Shown here piece by piece: positions 42,980 to 51,977 of a stretch of 64,000 nt of DNA. This DNA comes from Salinimicrobium sp035607535. GTDB taxonomy: Bacteria; Bacteroidota; Bacteroidia; Flavobacteriales; Flavobacteriaceae. Made by a program: the position numbers and the translations under genes. Position 1 is the stretch's first letter. Each line of letters starts with the position of its first letter. The stretch is taken from positions 62,001-126,000 of the forward strand of contig NZ_JAYDZX010000006.1 of NCBI RefSeq assembly GCF_035607535.1. Reading direction: 5' to 3'. Under the pieces are notes generated by a model. The model ran no database searches and was not told where the DNA came from. It was given only the letters and a program-made list of their open reading frames with translations.

Positions 42980-43597
42980 CTATTGTTCGGTAGTTATGGT
43001 AACTGGCTCAACAAGTCCCGCAGGAAGCAATACTGTGTCAATAATATAAGCTGTTCCATTTTCGATTTCGAAATTCTCCATGATATTTGCCGTTACTCCA
43101 TTGGCATCTACCAGGACCACCTTATCTCCATCCATAGTAAAGGTAATTTCCTCACCTTCAAAGGTTGGTAAGACTAATGAACCATTCGCATTCCTTATTT
43201 CCTGCTTAAGCTCCTCCAACGTATAATTTGCCTCTACAATGTGGTAGGGAATGACAGATTCCGGACTTGTTTCCAGGATATCGTAACCCTGTTGTCTGTA
43301 CACACGGCTGTATGCCCTGTTGCTTGGCGCAAAAACCATATATGGATCTGTCACCACATCCAGGGTATCTTCAATATTCCAAACATTGAGGCCGGTGGCG
43401 AAAGTGCTTAGTTCGGGATTACCTTCAATTGCATCTACGGTGGAATTTCTCTCGCGCAGATCCTCCACACTTTCTTCAAAATTCTCTTCCTGCATTTTGA
43501 GATTGTCAGCATCCGGGTCTTCCCTCTCATTGTCTTTACAGGAATTAAGACTGAACATAAGAAGTGCACCAAATAAAATAAGATATCGCATTTTCAT
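42980..43597 (-). CDS. Fasciclin (FAS1) domain lipoprotein
   Basis: A 205-residue envelope lipoprotein: signal with Cys20 in 'SLNSC', an acidic linker rich in Asp/Glu/Asn (20-55) and one FAS1 domain, recognised by 'YMVFAPSNRAYSRV' and the C-terminal 'NIMENFEIENGTAYIIDTVLLP'. FAS1 domains mediate adhesion or matrix contact in secreted proteins. It is a close neighbour and paralogue of the next gene upstream. Confidence 0.85.
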   Translation of the reverse strand: MKMRYLILFGALLMFSLNSCKDNEREDPDADNLKMQEENFEESVEDLRERNSTVDAIEGNPELSTFATGLNVWNIEDTLDVVTDPYMVFAPSNRAYSRVYRQQGYDILETSPESVIPYHIVEANYTLEELKQEIRNANGSLVLPTFEGEEITFTMDGDKVVLVDANGVTANIMENFEIENGTAYIIDTVLLPAGLVEPVTITTEQ

Positions 43598-43713
43598 ATT
43601 TTTTCTTTTTAACTAATTCAAACTTAATTTATTAAAAAGCTGACTTTTAACCGAATAAGAAGTTATAATCCTTAGTTAAAATGAAAAATTAAGAGTAAAA
43701 GGAAATTAGCAGT

Positions 43714-44340
43714 CTACATACCTTCTTCCCCAGTATTGCGCCGGCCTTGTCCTGGTTCCAGTACATTATCGATAATGTGATAGACTCCATAGAATTCCTC
43801 CATATTAGAAGTTTCTATAGCAGCTTTATTCCCAAGGACATCGATGAGCACTATTTTATCACCCTCCATAGTTGCCCATAGTTTTTCACCAAGGGCTGTT
43901 CTTAATTCGTATCTCCCATTTTCTGATGCCTTTATCCTCTCGCGCAGATAATCGACCGTCATTTCCCCCTCTACCATATAATAGCGTATTCTGTTGTCGA
44001 GGCCGATGCTGTCACCGGTATTCATTTCTCTTGCAGGAATTCTGTCGTATGCTGCATTTGAGGGAGCAAAAATGGTGTAGAGTCCTTCTTCACCCTCGAA
44101 TTCCTCTTCAATACCAGATTGTCCTATTTCTTCAGTAAAAGAACTCAGCTCATCATTTTCCCGCATTTTTGCAAGGAGATAACTCCGTGCCATTGGCCGG
44201 TCCTGGTCTCTTAGTTCATCCTTTTTTTCTTCGGCAGGAATAATGTCAACTTCAGTATCCTCTCCTCGTTCCTTGTCCTGACAGGAAGCAAGCCCTAGTA
44301 ACAGGCAAATGGTCGCAATTCTTAAAAACTTGTGCCTCAT
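43714..44340 (-). CDS. Fasciclin (FAS1) domain lipoprotein, second copy
   Basis: A 208-residue lipoprotein with strong lipobox 'GLASC' (Cys20), a charged linker (24-65) and a FAS1 domain with 'LYTIFAPSNAAYDRI' near residue 110 and 'FYGVYHIIDNVLEPG' near 185. Its layout matches the gene 117 bases downstream, but the sequences are well diverged. The two are on the same strand and may be co-expressed; no promoter box was found. Confidence 0.85.
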   Translation of the reverse strand: MRHKFLRIATICLLLGLASCQDKERGEDTEVDIIPAEEKKDELRDQDRPMARSYLLAKMRENDELSSFTEEIGQSGIEEEFEGEEGLYTIFAPSNAAYDRIPAREMNTGDSIGLDNRIRYYMVEGEMTVDYLRERIKASENGRYELRTALGEKLWATMEGDKIVLIDVLGNKAAIETSNMEEFYGVYHIIDNVLEPGQGRRNTGEEGM

Positions 44341-44482
44341 AACAAATAAAATTTAGGTCCTTTAGTAAGTTATTACGATAAGATCCTACTACATATTTAA
44401 GCACTATAAATTTTAGTTAAATTAATGTAAATGAAGACCTAATTAAATTTTTCATTCACTTCTTATAGTGCCTATTATTCGT

Positions 44483-44490
44483 TATTTTTG
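44483..44490 (+). promoter_or_regulatory. -7 promoter box (TATTTTTG) for the small membrane protein operon
   Basis: TATTTTTG fits TAnnTTTG and ends 15 bases before the ATG of the small membrane protein gene. Confidence 0.52.
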
Positions 44491-44505
44491 CACAAAATTT
44501 TGGTT

Positions 44506-44712
44506 ATGGAACTTATATTGATCACTATAGTATTACTGGGATTAGCTGTTGCGGGCATCGCTATAAAAATATGGGGTAAAAAAGATGGAAAATTCAGTGG
44601 AACCTGCGCTAGCCAAAGTCCGTTTTTGAACAAAGAAGGAGAAGCCTGCAGTTATTGCGGCAAATTACCCGATGAAGTTAAAGACTGTGATCAACCGCAT
44701 ACGGTAAAATAA
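44506..44712 (+). CDS. Small single-pass membrane protein, unknown
   Basis: A 68-residue protein with one N-terminal transmembrane helix (about 3-22) and a cytoplasmic or periplasmic tail with three or four cysteines: 'GTCASQSPFLNKEGEACSYCGK' split as Cys at 37, 49 and 52, then 'KDCDQPH'. The CxxC could bind a metal or form a disulfide. Many flavobacteria carry a short 'membrane or secreted' protein of this kind. The start is ATG in place of an earlier TTG. It lies 13 bases before the glycosyltransferase gene. Confidence 0.75.
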   Translation: MELILITIVLLGLAVAGIAIKIWGKKDGKFSGTCASQSPFLNKEGEACSYCGKLPDEVKDCDQPHTVK

Positions 44713-44725
44713 TTCCTCTCACAGC

Positions 44726-45826
44726 ATGCTAACCATCCTTATCGCCTTTGTTCTCATTGGCCTTATTAACCTGTGCTATTATCTTGGCTTCTTCAAATTT
44801 GCTCTGGCTTCTGTTGAGAATCCACCTGCCTATAAAAATCTTCCGGTTTCGGTAATCATTTGTGCAAAAAATGAAGCTGAAAACCTTCGGAATTTCCTTC
44901 CGATAATTCTATCACAGGATCATCCCGACTTTGAAGTGGTGGTGATAAACGATGCTTCTGCAGATGAGACCCTGGAGGTGCTTGAGGATTTCCAAAGTCG
45001 GGACAGCCGGGTGAAGATCGTAGATGTTCAGAACAACGAAGCATTTTGGGCCAACAAAAAATATGCACTTACCCTAGGCATCAAAAAGGCCAAAAAACCT
45101 TATCTACTATTTACCGATGCAGATTGCCGTCCCGAGACCAGCCAATGGCTGCAGGAAATGAGCGCCCATTTTGAAGATCAAAAAAGCATAGTGCTGGGCT
45201 ATGGGGGATATTTGATCAATACGCGGTCAATCCTGAACAAATTGATCCGGTTTGAGACCCTTTTTACTGCCATACAATATTTCTCCTATGCCAGTTGGGG
45301 CAAACCCTATATGGGTGTAGGCAGGAATCTGGCTTACACTTCTGAAGAGTTTTTTGCACAAAACGGCTTTGCGACACATCTACACGTAAAAGCCGGAGAT
45401 GATGATCTTTTTGTAAACAGAGCGGCCAACCGATCTAACACAGCACTCTGCTTCACTCCAACCGCCATCACCCGAAGTGTCCCGAAGGCTGATTTTAAAT
45501 CCTGGTTCACTCAGAAGAGAAGGCACGTTTCCATTGCTTCCCACTATAAAAAGGAACACCAGTTCATCCTGGGATTATTTTATACATCCCAATTATTATT
45601 CTGGATCCTGTTCTTTGCACTCCTTTTCACTTCTTTTTGGCAGGTGTCTTTAATTTTTCTTGCTATTAGGTGGATAGTACAGGGAACAGTCATCTACAAC
45701 TCGGGTAAAAAATTTGGAGAGACCGACCTTTTTTGGGTTTTCCCTTTCCTGGAGTTGTTTCTTATATGGGCTCAATTAGCTATATTTATAGCTAATCTCG
45801 TTTCAAAACCTACTCATTGGAAATAG
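44726..45826 (+). CDS. Glycosyltransferase family 2, membrane-associated
   Basis: A 366-residue GT-A glycosyltransferase with one N-terminal transmembrane helix (2-25) and two to three at the C-terminus (about 285-365). Nucleotide-sugar binding: 'VSVIICAKNEAENLRNFL', 'VVVINDASADETLEVL', 'LFTDADCRPET' (the DxD-type motif), and 'FTQKRRHVSIASHYKK', the place of the QxxRW motif of processive GT2 enzymes, here 'QKRRH'. It might make an exopolysaccharide or glycolipid. It overlaps the following sigma factor gene by 10 bases. Confidence 0.85.
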   Translation: MLTILIAFVLIGLINLCYYLGFFKFALASVENPPAYKNLPVSVIICAKNEAENLRNFLPIILSQDHPDFEVVVINDASADETLEVLEDFQSRDSRVKIVDVQNNEAFWANKKYALTLGIKKAKKPYLLFTDADCRPETSQWLQEMSAHFEDQKSIVLGYGGYLINTRSILNKLIRFETLFTAIQYFSYASWGKPYMGVGRNLAYTSEEFFAQNGFATHLHVKAGDDDLFVNRAANRSNTALCFTPTAITRSVPKADFKSWFTQKRRHVSIASHYKKEHQFILGLFYTSQLLFWILFFALLFTSFWQVSLIFLAIRWIVQGTVIYNSGKKFGETDLFWVFPFLELFLIWAQLAIFIANLVSKPTHWK

Positions 45827-46389
45827 AACCAAATCTACTTCAGCAACAAATCGAAAAAGCAAAAAAAGGGAAGCAGGCTGCTTTTAATTATTTGCTGGAC
45901 AGATTTTGGAATGACGTCTATAGCTTTCAGCTTAAGCGCACCCAGAATGAATCTGATGCCGAGGATATCACCATTCAGGCTTTTTCAAGAGCTTTCGATA
46001 AAATTGACACTTTTGACCCCCAATATACTTTCAAGACCTGGATCATTACGATCTCAAAAAATATTCATGTCGATCTTGTAAGGAAGAAAAAGGCATCCAT
46101 TCGCTCCCAGACTACCGATGAAGAGGATGACCGGGTACACAGGATTCCCGACGATGCCCCTACAATTGAAGACACTTTAATTACCGAGCAAAACCTGGCT
46201 CAACTTCTAAGGGATATCAAAAAGCTGAAGACTCCTTACCAGGAAGTAATCAATTTGAGGTATTTTCAGGAAATGAGCTACAAGGAGATCTCTGCTCACC
46301 TCCAGGAACCAATGAATAACGTCAAAGTGAAGCTGTTGAGAGCTAAAAAATTGCTGGCCGAAGTCATTGAGAAAAGAACCGGCAATTAA
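45817..46389 (+). CDS. ECF-type RNA polymerase sigma factor
   Basis: A group 4 sigma factor of 190 residues. Region 2 is at about 22-95, with '-10 melting' text 'ESDAEDITIQAFSRAF', and region 4 at about 130-185 with the helix-turn-helix 'EMSYKEISAHLQEPMNNVKVKL'. No anti-sigma gene follows: the next gene is lipA, whose own promoter lies within the gap. The overlap with the glycosyltransferase gene suggests co-translation, so its control may lie upstream. Targets unknown. Confidence 0.9.
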   Translation: MEIEPNLLQQQIEKAKKGKQAAFNYLLDRFWNDVYSFQLKRTQNESDAEDITIQAFSRAFDKIDTFDPQYTFKTWIITISKNIHVDLVRKKKASIRSQTTDEEDDRVHRIPDDAPTIEDTLITEQNLAQLLRDIKKLKTPYQEVINLRYFQEMSYKEISAHLQEPMNNVKVKLLRAKKLLAEVIEKRTGN

Positions 46390-46492
46390 GCCGCTTAGCT
46401 CGTCCAGTACAGTTGTTGTAATTAAAGCTTTTTGTTATTGCCCGATAAGATCAACCTTCTTCCCAAATAATTGTTGATTCTCTCTGATATTG

Positions 46493-46500
46493 TATCTTTG
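46493..46500 (+). promoter_or_regulatory. -7 promoter box (TATCTTTG) for lipA-gap
   Basis: TATCTTTG fits TAnnTTTG, with TTG at 46474-46476 as a possible -33 element. It ends only 7 bases before the lipA ATG. Confidence 0.6.
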
Positions 46501-46507
46501 CAGCCTT

Positions 46508-47377
46508 ATGGAAACACAGCAAATCCCTACACAAAGAACCCCCAAACCCAAGTGGCTAAGGGTGAAATTACCTACCGGAAAGAAGTACACCGAGCTGCGG
46601 GGTGTCGTTGATAAATACAACCTACACACCATTTGCACCTCCGGAAGTTGTCCTAACATGGGAGAATGTTGGGGAGAAGGAACTGCTACTTTCATGATCC
46701 TGGGTAACATTTGCACCCGTTCCTGCGGATTTTGCGGCGTAAAAACCGGAAGACCAGAAACTTTGGATTGGGATGAGCCCGAGAAAGTGGCCCGCTCCAT
46801 CAAATTGATGAAGATCAAACATGCCGTGATCACCAGCGTCGACAGGGATGATCTAAAGGATATGGGTTCTATTATGTGGGCCGAGACCGTTACTGCAATT
46901 CGCCGTATGAATCCTGAGACCACCCTGGAAACTCTCATTCCCGACTTTCAGGGGGTGGAAAGAAATATTGACCGTATCATAGCAGTAAATCCAGAGATCG
47001 TTTCGCATAACATGGAAACTGTAAAGCGACTTACACGGGAAGTACGTATACAGGCTAAATACGAGCGTAGCCTGCAGGTCTTAAAGTACCTAAAGCAGCA
47101 AGGGATCAAACGAACCAAATCGGGAATCATGTTAGGGCTGGGAGAAAAAGAGGAAGAAGTTATCCAAACCCTTAAAGATTTGAGGGAAGTGGATCTTGAC
47201 ATTGTTACTATAGGCCAATACCTTCAGCCAACGAAGCAACACCTACCTGTTCACGAATTTGTAACACCCGAGCAGTTTAAAAAATATGAGACCATCGGGC
47301 TGGAACTGGGCTTCAGGCATGTTGAAAGTGGCGCTTTAGTTAGATCTTCATACAAAGCACAAAAACACCTCACTTAA
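46508..47377 (+). CDS. lipA: Lipoyl synthase
   Basis: A radical SAM enzyme of 289 residues that inserts two sulfurs into octanoyl groups on lipoyl domains. It has both clusters: the auxiliary site 'CTSGSCPNMGECW' near residues 42-54 and the radical SAM triad 'CTRSCGFCGV' near 69. A C-terminal 'RSSYKAQ' motif supplies the auxiliary-cluster serine. The start was taken at the ATG after the promoter box; a TTG upstream would overlap it. It overlaps gap by one base. Confidence 0.97.
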   Translation: METQQIPTQRTPKPKWLRVKLPTGKKYTELRGVVDKYNLHTICTSGSCPNMGECWGEGTATFMILGNICTRSCGFCGVKTGRPETLDWDEPEKVARSIKLMKIKHAVITSVDRDDLKDMGSIMWAETVTAIRRMNPETTLETLIPDFQGVERNIDRIIAVNPEIVSHNMETVKRLTREVRIQAKYERSLQVLKYLKQQGIKRTKSGIMLGLGEKEEEVIQTLKDLREVDLDIVTIGQYLQPTKQHLPVHEFVTPEQFKKYETIGLELGFRHVESGALVRSSYKAQKHLT

Positions 47378-48411
47378 TGGGGGGCATAAAACCTTCAGCA
47401 GAGACAAGTAAAAAGATCCGCATTGGGATCAATGGATTCGGCCGTATTGGCCGAAACCTGTTTAGGCTGCTTCTTGATCATCAAAACCTTGAGGTAGTGG
47501 CGATCAATGATATCGCATCTGCCCCTACCCTGGCTCATCTTCTTAAGTACGACAGCATCCACGGAGTGCTGAAAAAAGATGTTTCGTCTACAGAAAATTC
47601 TATTGTTGTAGATGGGATTGAAGTTCCTGTTTTGAGTAATTCAAACCCTCAGTATATAAATTGGAGCGAGCACCGGGTGGATATTGTGGTAGAAAGCACA
47701 GGAAAATTCAAGACCCGGGAACTGCTGCAGCCACACCTGAAAAAAGGTGTCAAAAAGGTGATTTTAAGCGTTCCTCCGCAGGACGAGTCTGTTAAAATGG
47801 TGGTTTTGGGAGTCAATGAAAATATTCTCGATGGGACAGAGGATATTATTTCCAATGCCTCCTGCACAACGAACAATGCTGCGCCTATGCTCAAGATCAT
47901 AAATGAGCTCGCAGGTGTGAAACAGGCATATATCACCACAGTTCATTCCTATACCACAGATCAAAGCCTTCATGATCAACCTCACAAGGATCTACGAAGA
48001 GCACGGGCTGCCGGTCAATCTATCGTTCCCACCACGACAGGTGCTGCCAAAGCCCTGACCAGCATTTTCCCCGATTTATCTGATGTTATTGGAGGCTGCG
48101 GGATTAGGGTTCCCGTTGCAAATGGCAGTTTAACCGATATGACGCTTCACGTCAAAAAGGAAACTACCATTGAGGCGATAAACGAAGCCTTTAAATGTGC
48201 GGCCCGGGGACCACTAAAGCATATCCTGGAATACACAGAAGACCCCATTGTTTCTATAGATATTAATGGAAATACGCACTCCTGTATTTTTGATGCACAG
48301 ATGACCTCGGTTGTGGGAGGAAATTTCGTTAAAATAATAGGATGGTACGACAATGAAATTGGATATTCGAGCCGGCTTATCGATTTAATTTCCCATGTTT
48401 CAATTAAATAA
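47377..48411 (+). CDS. gap: Glyceraldehyde-3-phosphate dehydrogenase, type I
   Basis: Oxidises glyceraldehyde-3-phosphate to 1,3-bisphosphoglycerate in glycolysis or the reverse in gluconeogenesis. The 344-residue enzyme has the NAD-binding 'IGINGFGRIGRNLFRLL' and the catalytic Cys163 in 'SNASCTTNN', then 'TVHSYTTDQSLHD' and 'RAAGQSIVPTTTGAAKA'. The first 13 residues are an extension before the Rossmann strand. It overlaps lipA by one base, an unusual partner, so the two are probably coupled. Confidence 0.95.
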   Translation: MGGIKPSAETSKKIRIGINGFGRIGRNLFRLLLDHQNLEVVAINDIASAPTLAHLLKYDSIHGVLKKDVSSTENSIVVDGIEVPVLSNSNPQYINWSEHRVDIVVESTGKFKTRELLQPHLKKGVKKVILSVPPQDESVKMVVLGVNENILDGTEDIISNASCTTNNAAPMLKIINELAGVKQAYITTVHSYTTDQSLHDQPHKDLRRARAAGQSIVPTTTGAAKALTSIFPDLSDVIGGCGIRVPVANGSLTDMTLHVKKETTIEAINEAFKCAARGPLKHILEYTEDPIVSIDINGNTHSCIFDAQMTSVVGGNFVKIIGWYDNEIGYSSRLIDLISHVSIK

Positions 48412-48442
48412 TTATATTTAGCCTCAGTTATCTACGTCCCAA

Positions 48443-50668
48443 ATGAAGAATTTTACTCTTTTAATGGTGGCAATTTTATTCTATTCCTTTTCCTTCGCCC
48501 AGGAGAACAACCTACAGGAAGTAGACGAATTAAATGCCACTATTGAACAGCTGTTGGAAGACGCAGAAGAATCTATCAACAGCGTTCGCTTTGACCAGGC
48601 TCTACGGGAGTTGAACACTGCCCTTGAGCTGTCGAGAACTATCAACCATCCCAGGTTGATAGCGCTTTCCAGTAGTCTTCTTGCGCAACTCCATTACGTA
48701 CGTCATGAAAATGACAAGGCCGCGACAGAGCTACAACGCGCGATTTCCCTACAACGGGAGATCAATGATGAAGAAGGCCTCGCCTACAGTTATCTTAACT
48801 TCGGAAAGATCTTTACCGCAAAGCAGGTTTTCGACAGGGCAACAGAATATTTCGACCTTTCTGAAACGCTTTACAAAAAATTAGGTGATAAGGAAAATCT
48901 TGGAGTAGTAGACCTCAACAGAGGAATCCTGTACCTCAATACGGCAAAGCGACCTCATGCTGCTTTAACCTTACTGAATTCAGCCGAAGAAAAGTTAAAG
49001 ACCAGCAGCAATGAATATGAGCGGGGGAGAGTGCATTATTATAAAGCACGTGCTTACCAGGCCACCGGCCAGTTCGAAAAGGCACTGGAAGAGGCAGAAA
49101 TCAGCATGGAGTACGCCCAAAGAAACCAGTTTGGCGCAATGATCCAGCATACCATGCTCGTACAGAGTCAGCTGCAGGAAGAAATGGGAAATTACGCCGA
49201 GGCTTTGGCACTACTTCGTCAAAATAACGTTTTTCGGGATTCAATTTACAATCTCAACCGGGAAGTCCTGGCTGTGGATACCTCTGCTCCCTATGGAGTA
49301 GATGCCATGAAGAGCACGATGAATGAATTGACCCGTACCAAAGAAGAGGCTGAAAGGACTTTGAAAGTGAATAAACTCACCACTATTTTGAGTGTGGCTT
49401 TGATCACCATACTTTCCCTGCTCACTCTTTCGCTTTACAAGAACAACAACTTAAGAGCCAGGGCGAATGATCTGCTTCAAAAAAAGAATTCTGAACTGGT
49501 CACCGCAAAGGAAAATGCCGAAAAGGCTTCTCTTGCAAAAGCCCAGTTCCTATCTACAATCACACACGAGCTCAGGACTCCACTATACGCAGTAACAGGT
49601 TTAACTCACCTCCTACTCGAAGAAAGTCCTACAGAAAATCAAAAAGAACACCTCAACTCGCTGAAGTTCTCCGGAGAATACCTGCTTTCACTCATCAACA
49701 ATATCCTCGACCTGAATAAACTGGAAGCTAAAAAGGTGGAAATGCTGGAAAGTTCTTTTAATCTCAAGAAAAGGATAACAGATGTACTTGTTGCATTAAA
49801 GAATTCAGCAGAAGATAAAAGAACGAAACTACACCTGGAGTTTGGTCAGGATATTCCCAAGAAATTAAAAGGTGACCCTCTAAAGATCTCACAGATCCTT
49901 ATCAACCTGGTTGGAAATTCCATCAAATTCACCGAAAATGGAGATATCTGGGTTAGGGTAAAGCGTATTAGTCAGAATGATTGCAAGGTGTTGCTAAGAT
50001 TTGAAATTCAGGATACCGGTGAAGGAATTAGCAAGGAGAAGCAAAAAGCTATTTTTGAAAACTTCACTCAGGGCTCCCTGCAGATCAACAGAAAGTTTGG
50101 CGGCACCGGCCTGGGCCTTTCTATTGTTAAAAATCTTCTTAACCTTATGGATAGTGAGATCCACCTTGAGAGCGAACTTGGGGAAGGCTCATTATTCTAT
50201 TTTGAACTAAGTTTTGAAGCTCTGGAACCGGCCACTCCACAAAGTATAACCGGAAATGAGATCCCGGAGCCATTGTCCAATGACATTATGCACAACAAGA
50301 AGATCCTTATAGTTGAGGATAACAAGATCAACCAGATGATCACAAGAAAGATCCTGGAAAAGAATAAGGTGATCTGTGACGTAGCCGATAATGGCACAAT
50401 AGCTATTTCAAAAGTGGAGAATAACCACTTCGACCTAATTTTGATGGATATCCATATGCCGGGAATTAGCGGGATTGAGGCTACAAAAGAAATCAGAAAG
50501 TTCAATGAATCCATCCCGATCATCGCTCTTACCGCAGTAACCCTGGAAGAGAGTTTGGATGAATTCTATCTCAACGGGTTTAATGACATTATCCCGAAGC
50601 CGTACAAAACGGAGGAGTTCTTTCAGAAAATCAATAAATATTTGAGCCAGGAAAAGGCCGCAGTATAA
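48443..50668 (+). CDS. Hybrid histidine kinase with periplasmic TPR sensor
   Basis: A membrane signal kinase of 741 residues. In order: signal peptide (1-19, '...FAQ'), a TPR region of about six repeats (30-290), one transmembrane helix (about 312-332), a coiled coil, the HisKA box with His375 in 'TITHELRTPLYAV', HATPase_c (about 480-600; N, G1 and G2 boxes as 'LVGNSIKFTENG' and 'GTGLGLSIV'), and a C-terminal receiver with phospho-acceptor Asp669 in 'LILMDIHMPG'. No DNA-binding response regulator lies next to it, so the final output is elsewhere. This TPR-HK-REC layout is common in flavobacteria. Confidence 0.93.
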   Translation: MKNFTLLMVAILFYSFSFAQENNLQEVDELNATIEQLLEDAEESINSVRFDQALRELNTALELSRTINHPRLIALSSSLLAQLHYVRHENDKAATELQRAISLQREINDEEGLAYSYLNFGKIFTAKQVFDRATEYFDLSETLYKKLGDKENLGVVDLNRGILYLNTAKRPHAALTLLNSAEEKLKTSSNEYERGRVHYYKARAYQATGQFEKALEEAEISMEYAQRNQFGAMIQHTMLVQSQLQEEMGNYAEALALLRQNNVFRDSIYNLNREVLAVDTSAPYGVDAMKSTMNELTRTKEEAERTLKVNKLTTILSVALITILSLLTLSLYKNNNLRARANDLLQKKNSELVTAKENAEKASLAKAQFLSTITHELRTPLYAVTGLTHLLLEESPTENQKEHLNSLKFSGEYLLSLINNILDLNKLEAKKVEMLESSFNLKKRITDVLVALKNSAEDKRTKLHLEFGQDIPKKLKGDPLKISQILINLVGNSIKFTENGDIWVRVKRISQNDCKVLLRFEIQDTGEGISKEKQKAIFENFTQGSLQINRKFGGTGLGLSIVKNLLNLMDSEIHLESELGEGSLFYFELSFEALEPATPQSITGNEIPEPLSNDIMHNKKILIVEDNKINQMITRKILEKNKVICDVADNGTIAISKVENNHFDLILMDIHMPGISGIEATKEIRKFNESIPIIALTAVTLEESLDEFYLNGFNDIIPKPYKTEEFFQKINKYLSQEKAAV

Positions 50669-50740
50669 AACTTGGCACAAGGTTTGATAAAATGTTAGCT
50701 CAGGTTATTGTAAGAGATAGTTTGAATTAGCCAAAAATAT

Positions 50741-50772
50741 AAAGAATGAGACTGTAACAGGTCTCATTCTTT
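50741..50772 (+). terminator. Bidirectional terminator between the kinase and lpxK
   Basis: A 12-bp stem AAAGAATGAGAC / GTCTCATTCTTT with loop TGTAACAG continues into a T-run. The stop codon of lpxK (minus strand) lies inside the 3' arm. Confidence 0.82.
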
Positions 50773-51771
50773 TTTTACGTAATTAAGGATCAGCTCATTA
50801 AAGTCTTTTTCCCTGTGTAGAAAAGCTGTTCTGATTGGCAAGTAAAATATTTTTTCCCGGGAAATCTCATTTTTGAGCCTCATATAATCCTTTTCGGTAG
50901 TAATTATAAGTTCCTCGTGTTGCAATTCCCTTAGCTCCGGCTCTGTAAAATTATGATGATCCTTATAAGCCTTGTGATCAAACTTCAACCCCTGCTCCCG
51001 GAGGAATTTGACCAGAGGTTGCGGATTGGCAATTCCGGTGACCAGCGTAAAATGGGTATTTTTAAGCTCCTTAAGCGTGAGGGATCTGTTCCTTCCCAGA
51101 ACCGATTCGTTGTATTGGATACTACTGAAGAAAACCTCCTGCCCCGGTTTTGGCCTTAACTTCTTAATAATCTCCATCTGCTCCCGTACGTCAAGATCAG
51201 GAGGACATTTAGTGACCACGATGACCTTCGCTCTTTTGGCTCCCGATGCAGGTTCCCGTAAGTTCCCTGCAGGCAAGACGAGATCATTCCTGTAGATTTT
51301 TGAATATGAGGTAAGCAGCAGGTAAAAGCCTGCAGCAACACGCCTGTGCTGGAAAGCATCATCAAGTACAACCACTTCGGGTTGTGGTTTTTCCTTTAAT
51401 AGTTCTTCAATACCATTGGTGCGACTCTCGTCCACAGCTACCATGACCTGGGGAAATTTGTGCTTGAACTGCAAGGGTTCATCGCCAACTTCAGCTGCAG
51501 TTTCCTGTCCGGTGAGCAGTATATATCCGCTGCTGTTCCTCCTGTAGCCACGGCTAAGGGTTGCCACTCTGTGCTCCTTCCGAAGTAATTCTGTAAGATA
51601 TTCCACCATTGGAGATTTTCCGGTACCACCCATGCTCAAATTCCCAACGGCAATTACCGGCAGGTCATAATGCTTCGAAGGAAGAATTCCATGGTCGTAA
51701 AGCTTATTGCGTACGCGCATAGCACCACCATATAGAATGGAAAATGGATAAAGAAATTTTCTTGCAGACAT
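50764..51771 (-). CDS. lpxK: Tetraacyldisaccharide 4'-kinase
   Basis: Phosphorylates the 4'-position of the lipid A disaccharide to give lipid IVA, at the inner membrane. The 335-residue protein has an N-terminal membrane-facing helix, Walker A 'NLSMGGTGKSPMVEYL' near residue 48 and 'PEVVVLDDAFQHRRV' near 130 with the Walker B-like Asp pair. The length fits the family. Monocistronic; a weak -7-like TACCTTCG lies 5 bases upstream of the start on the minus strand. Confidence 0.94.
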   Translation of the reverse strand: MSARKFLYPFSILYGGAMRVRNKLYDHGILPSKHYDLPVIAVGNLSMGGTGKSPMVEYLTELLRKEHRVATLSRGYRRNSSGYILLTGQETAAEVGDEPLQFKHKFPQVMVAVDESRTNGIEELLKEKPQPEVVVLDDAFQHRRVAAGFYLLLTSYSKIYRNDLVLPAGNLREPASGAKRAKVIVVTKCPPDLDVREQMEIIKKLRPKPGQEVFFSSIQYNESVLGRNRSLTLKELKNTHFTLVTGIANPQPLVKFLREQGLKFDHKAYKDHHNFTEPELRELQHEELIITTEKDYMRLKNEISREKIFYLPIRTAFLHREKDFNELILNYVKKE

Positions 51772-51946
51772 GAACGCGAAGGTAATTTTTTTCCTGAAAC
51801 AGAAACAGAATTTCTGAGGTATGGCATCAAAATAAGATAGTTAAAATTTACCCTTTTTAAAACCTTTGTTAGCCTTTAAAATTTCCTGAAAAACTTACCA
51901 TCCCAAGGTAGATATATACAAGCTCTTCTTTTGACTTGAGAATTTT

Positions 51947-51954
51947 TATCTTTG
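51947..51954 (+). promoter_or_regulatory. -7 promoter box (TATCTTTG) for the Nif3 operon
   Basis: TATCTTTG fits TAnnTTTG, with TTTG at 51930-51933 upstream but at short spacing. It ends 23 bases before the Nif3-like gene ATG. Confidence 0.58.
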
Positions 51955-51977
51955 GATTCGTCAGCAAAATCAAGATC

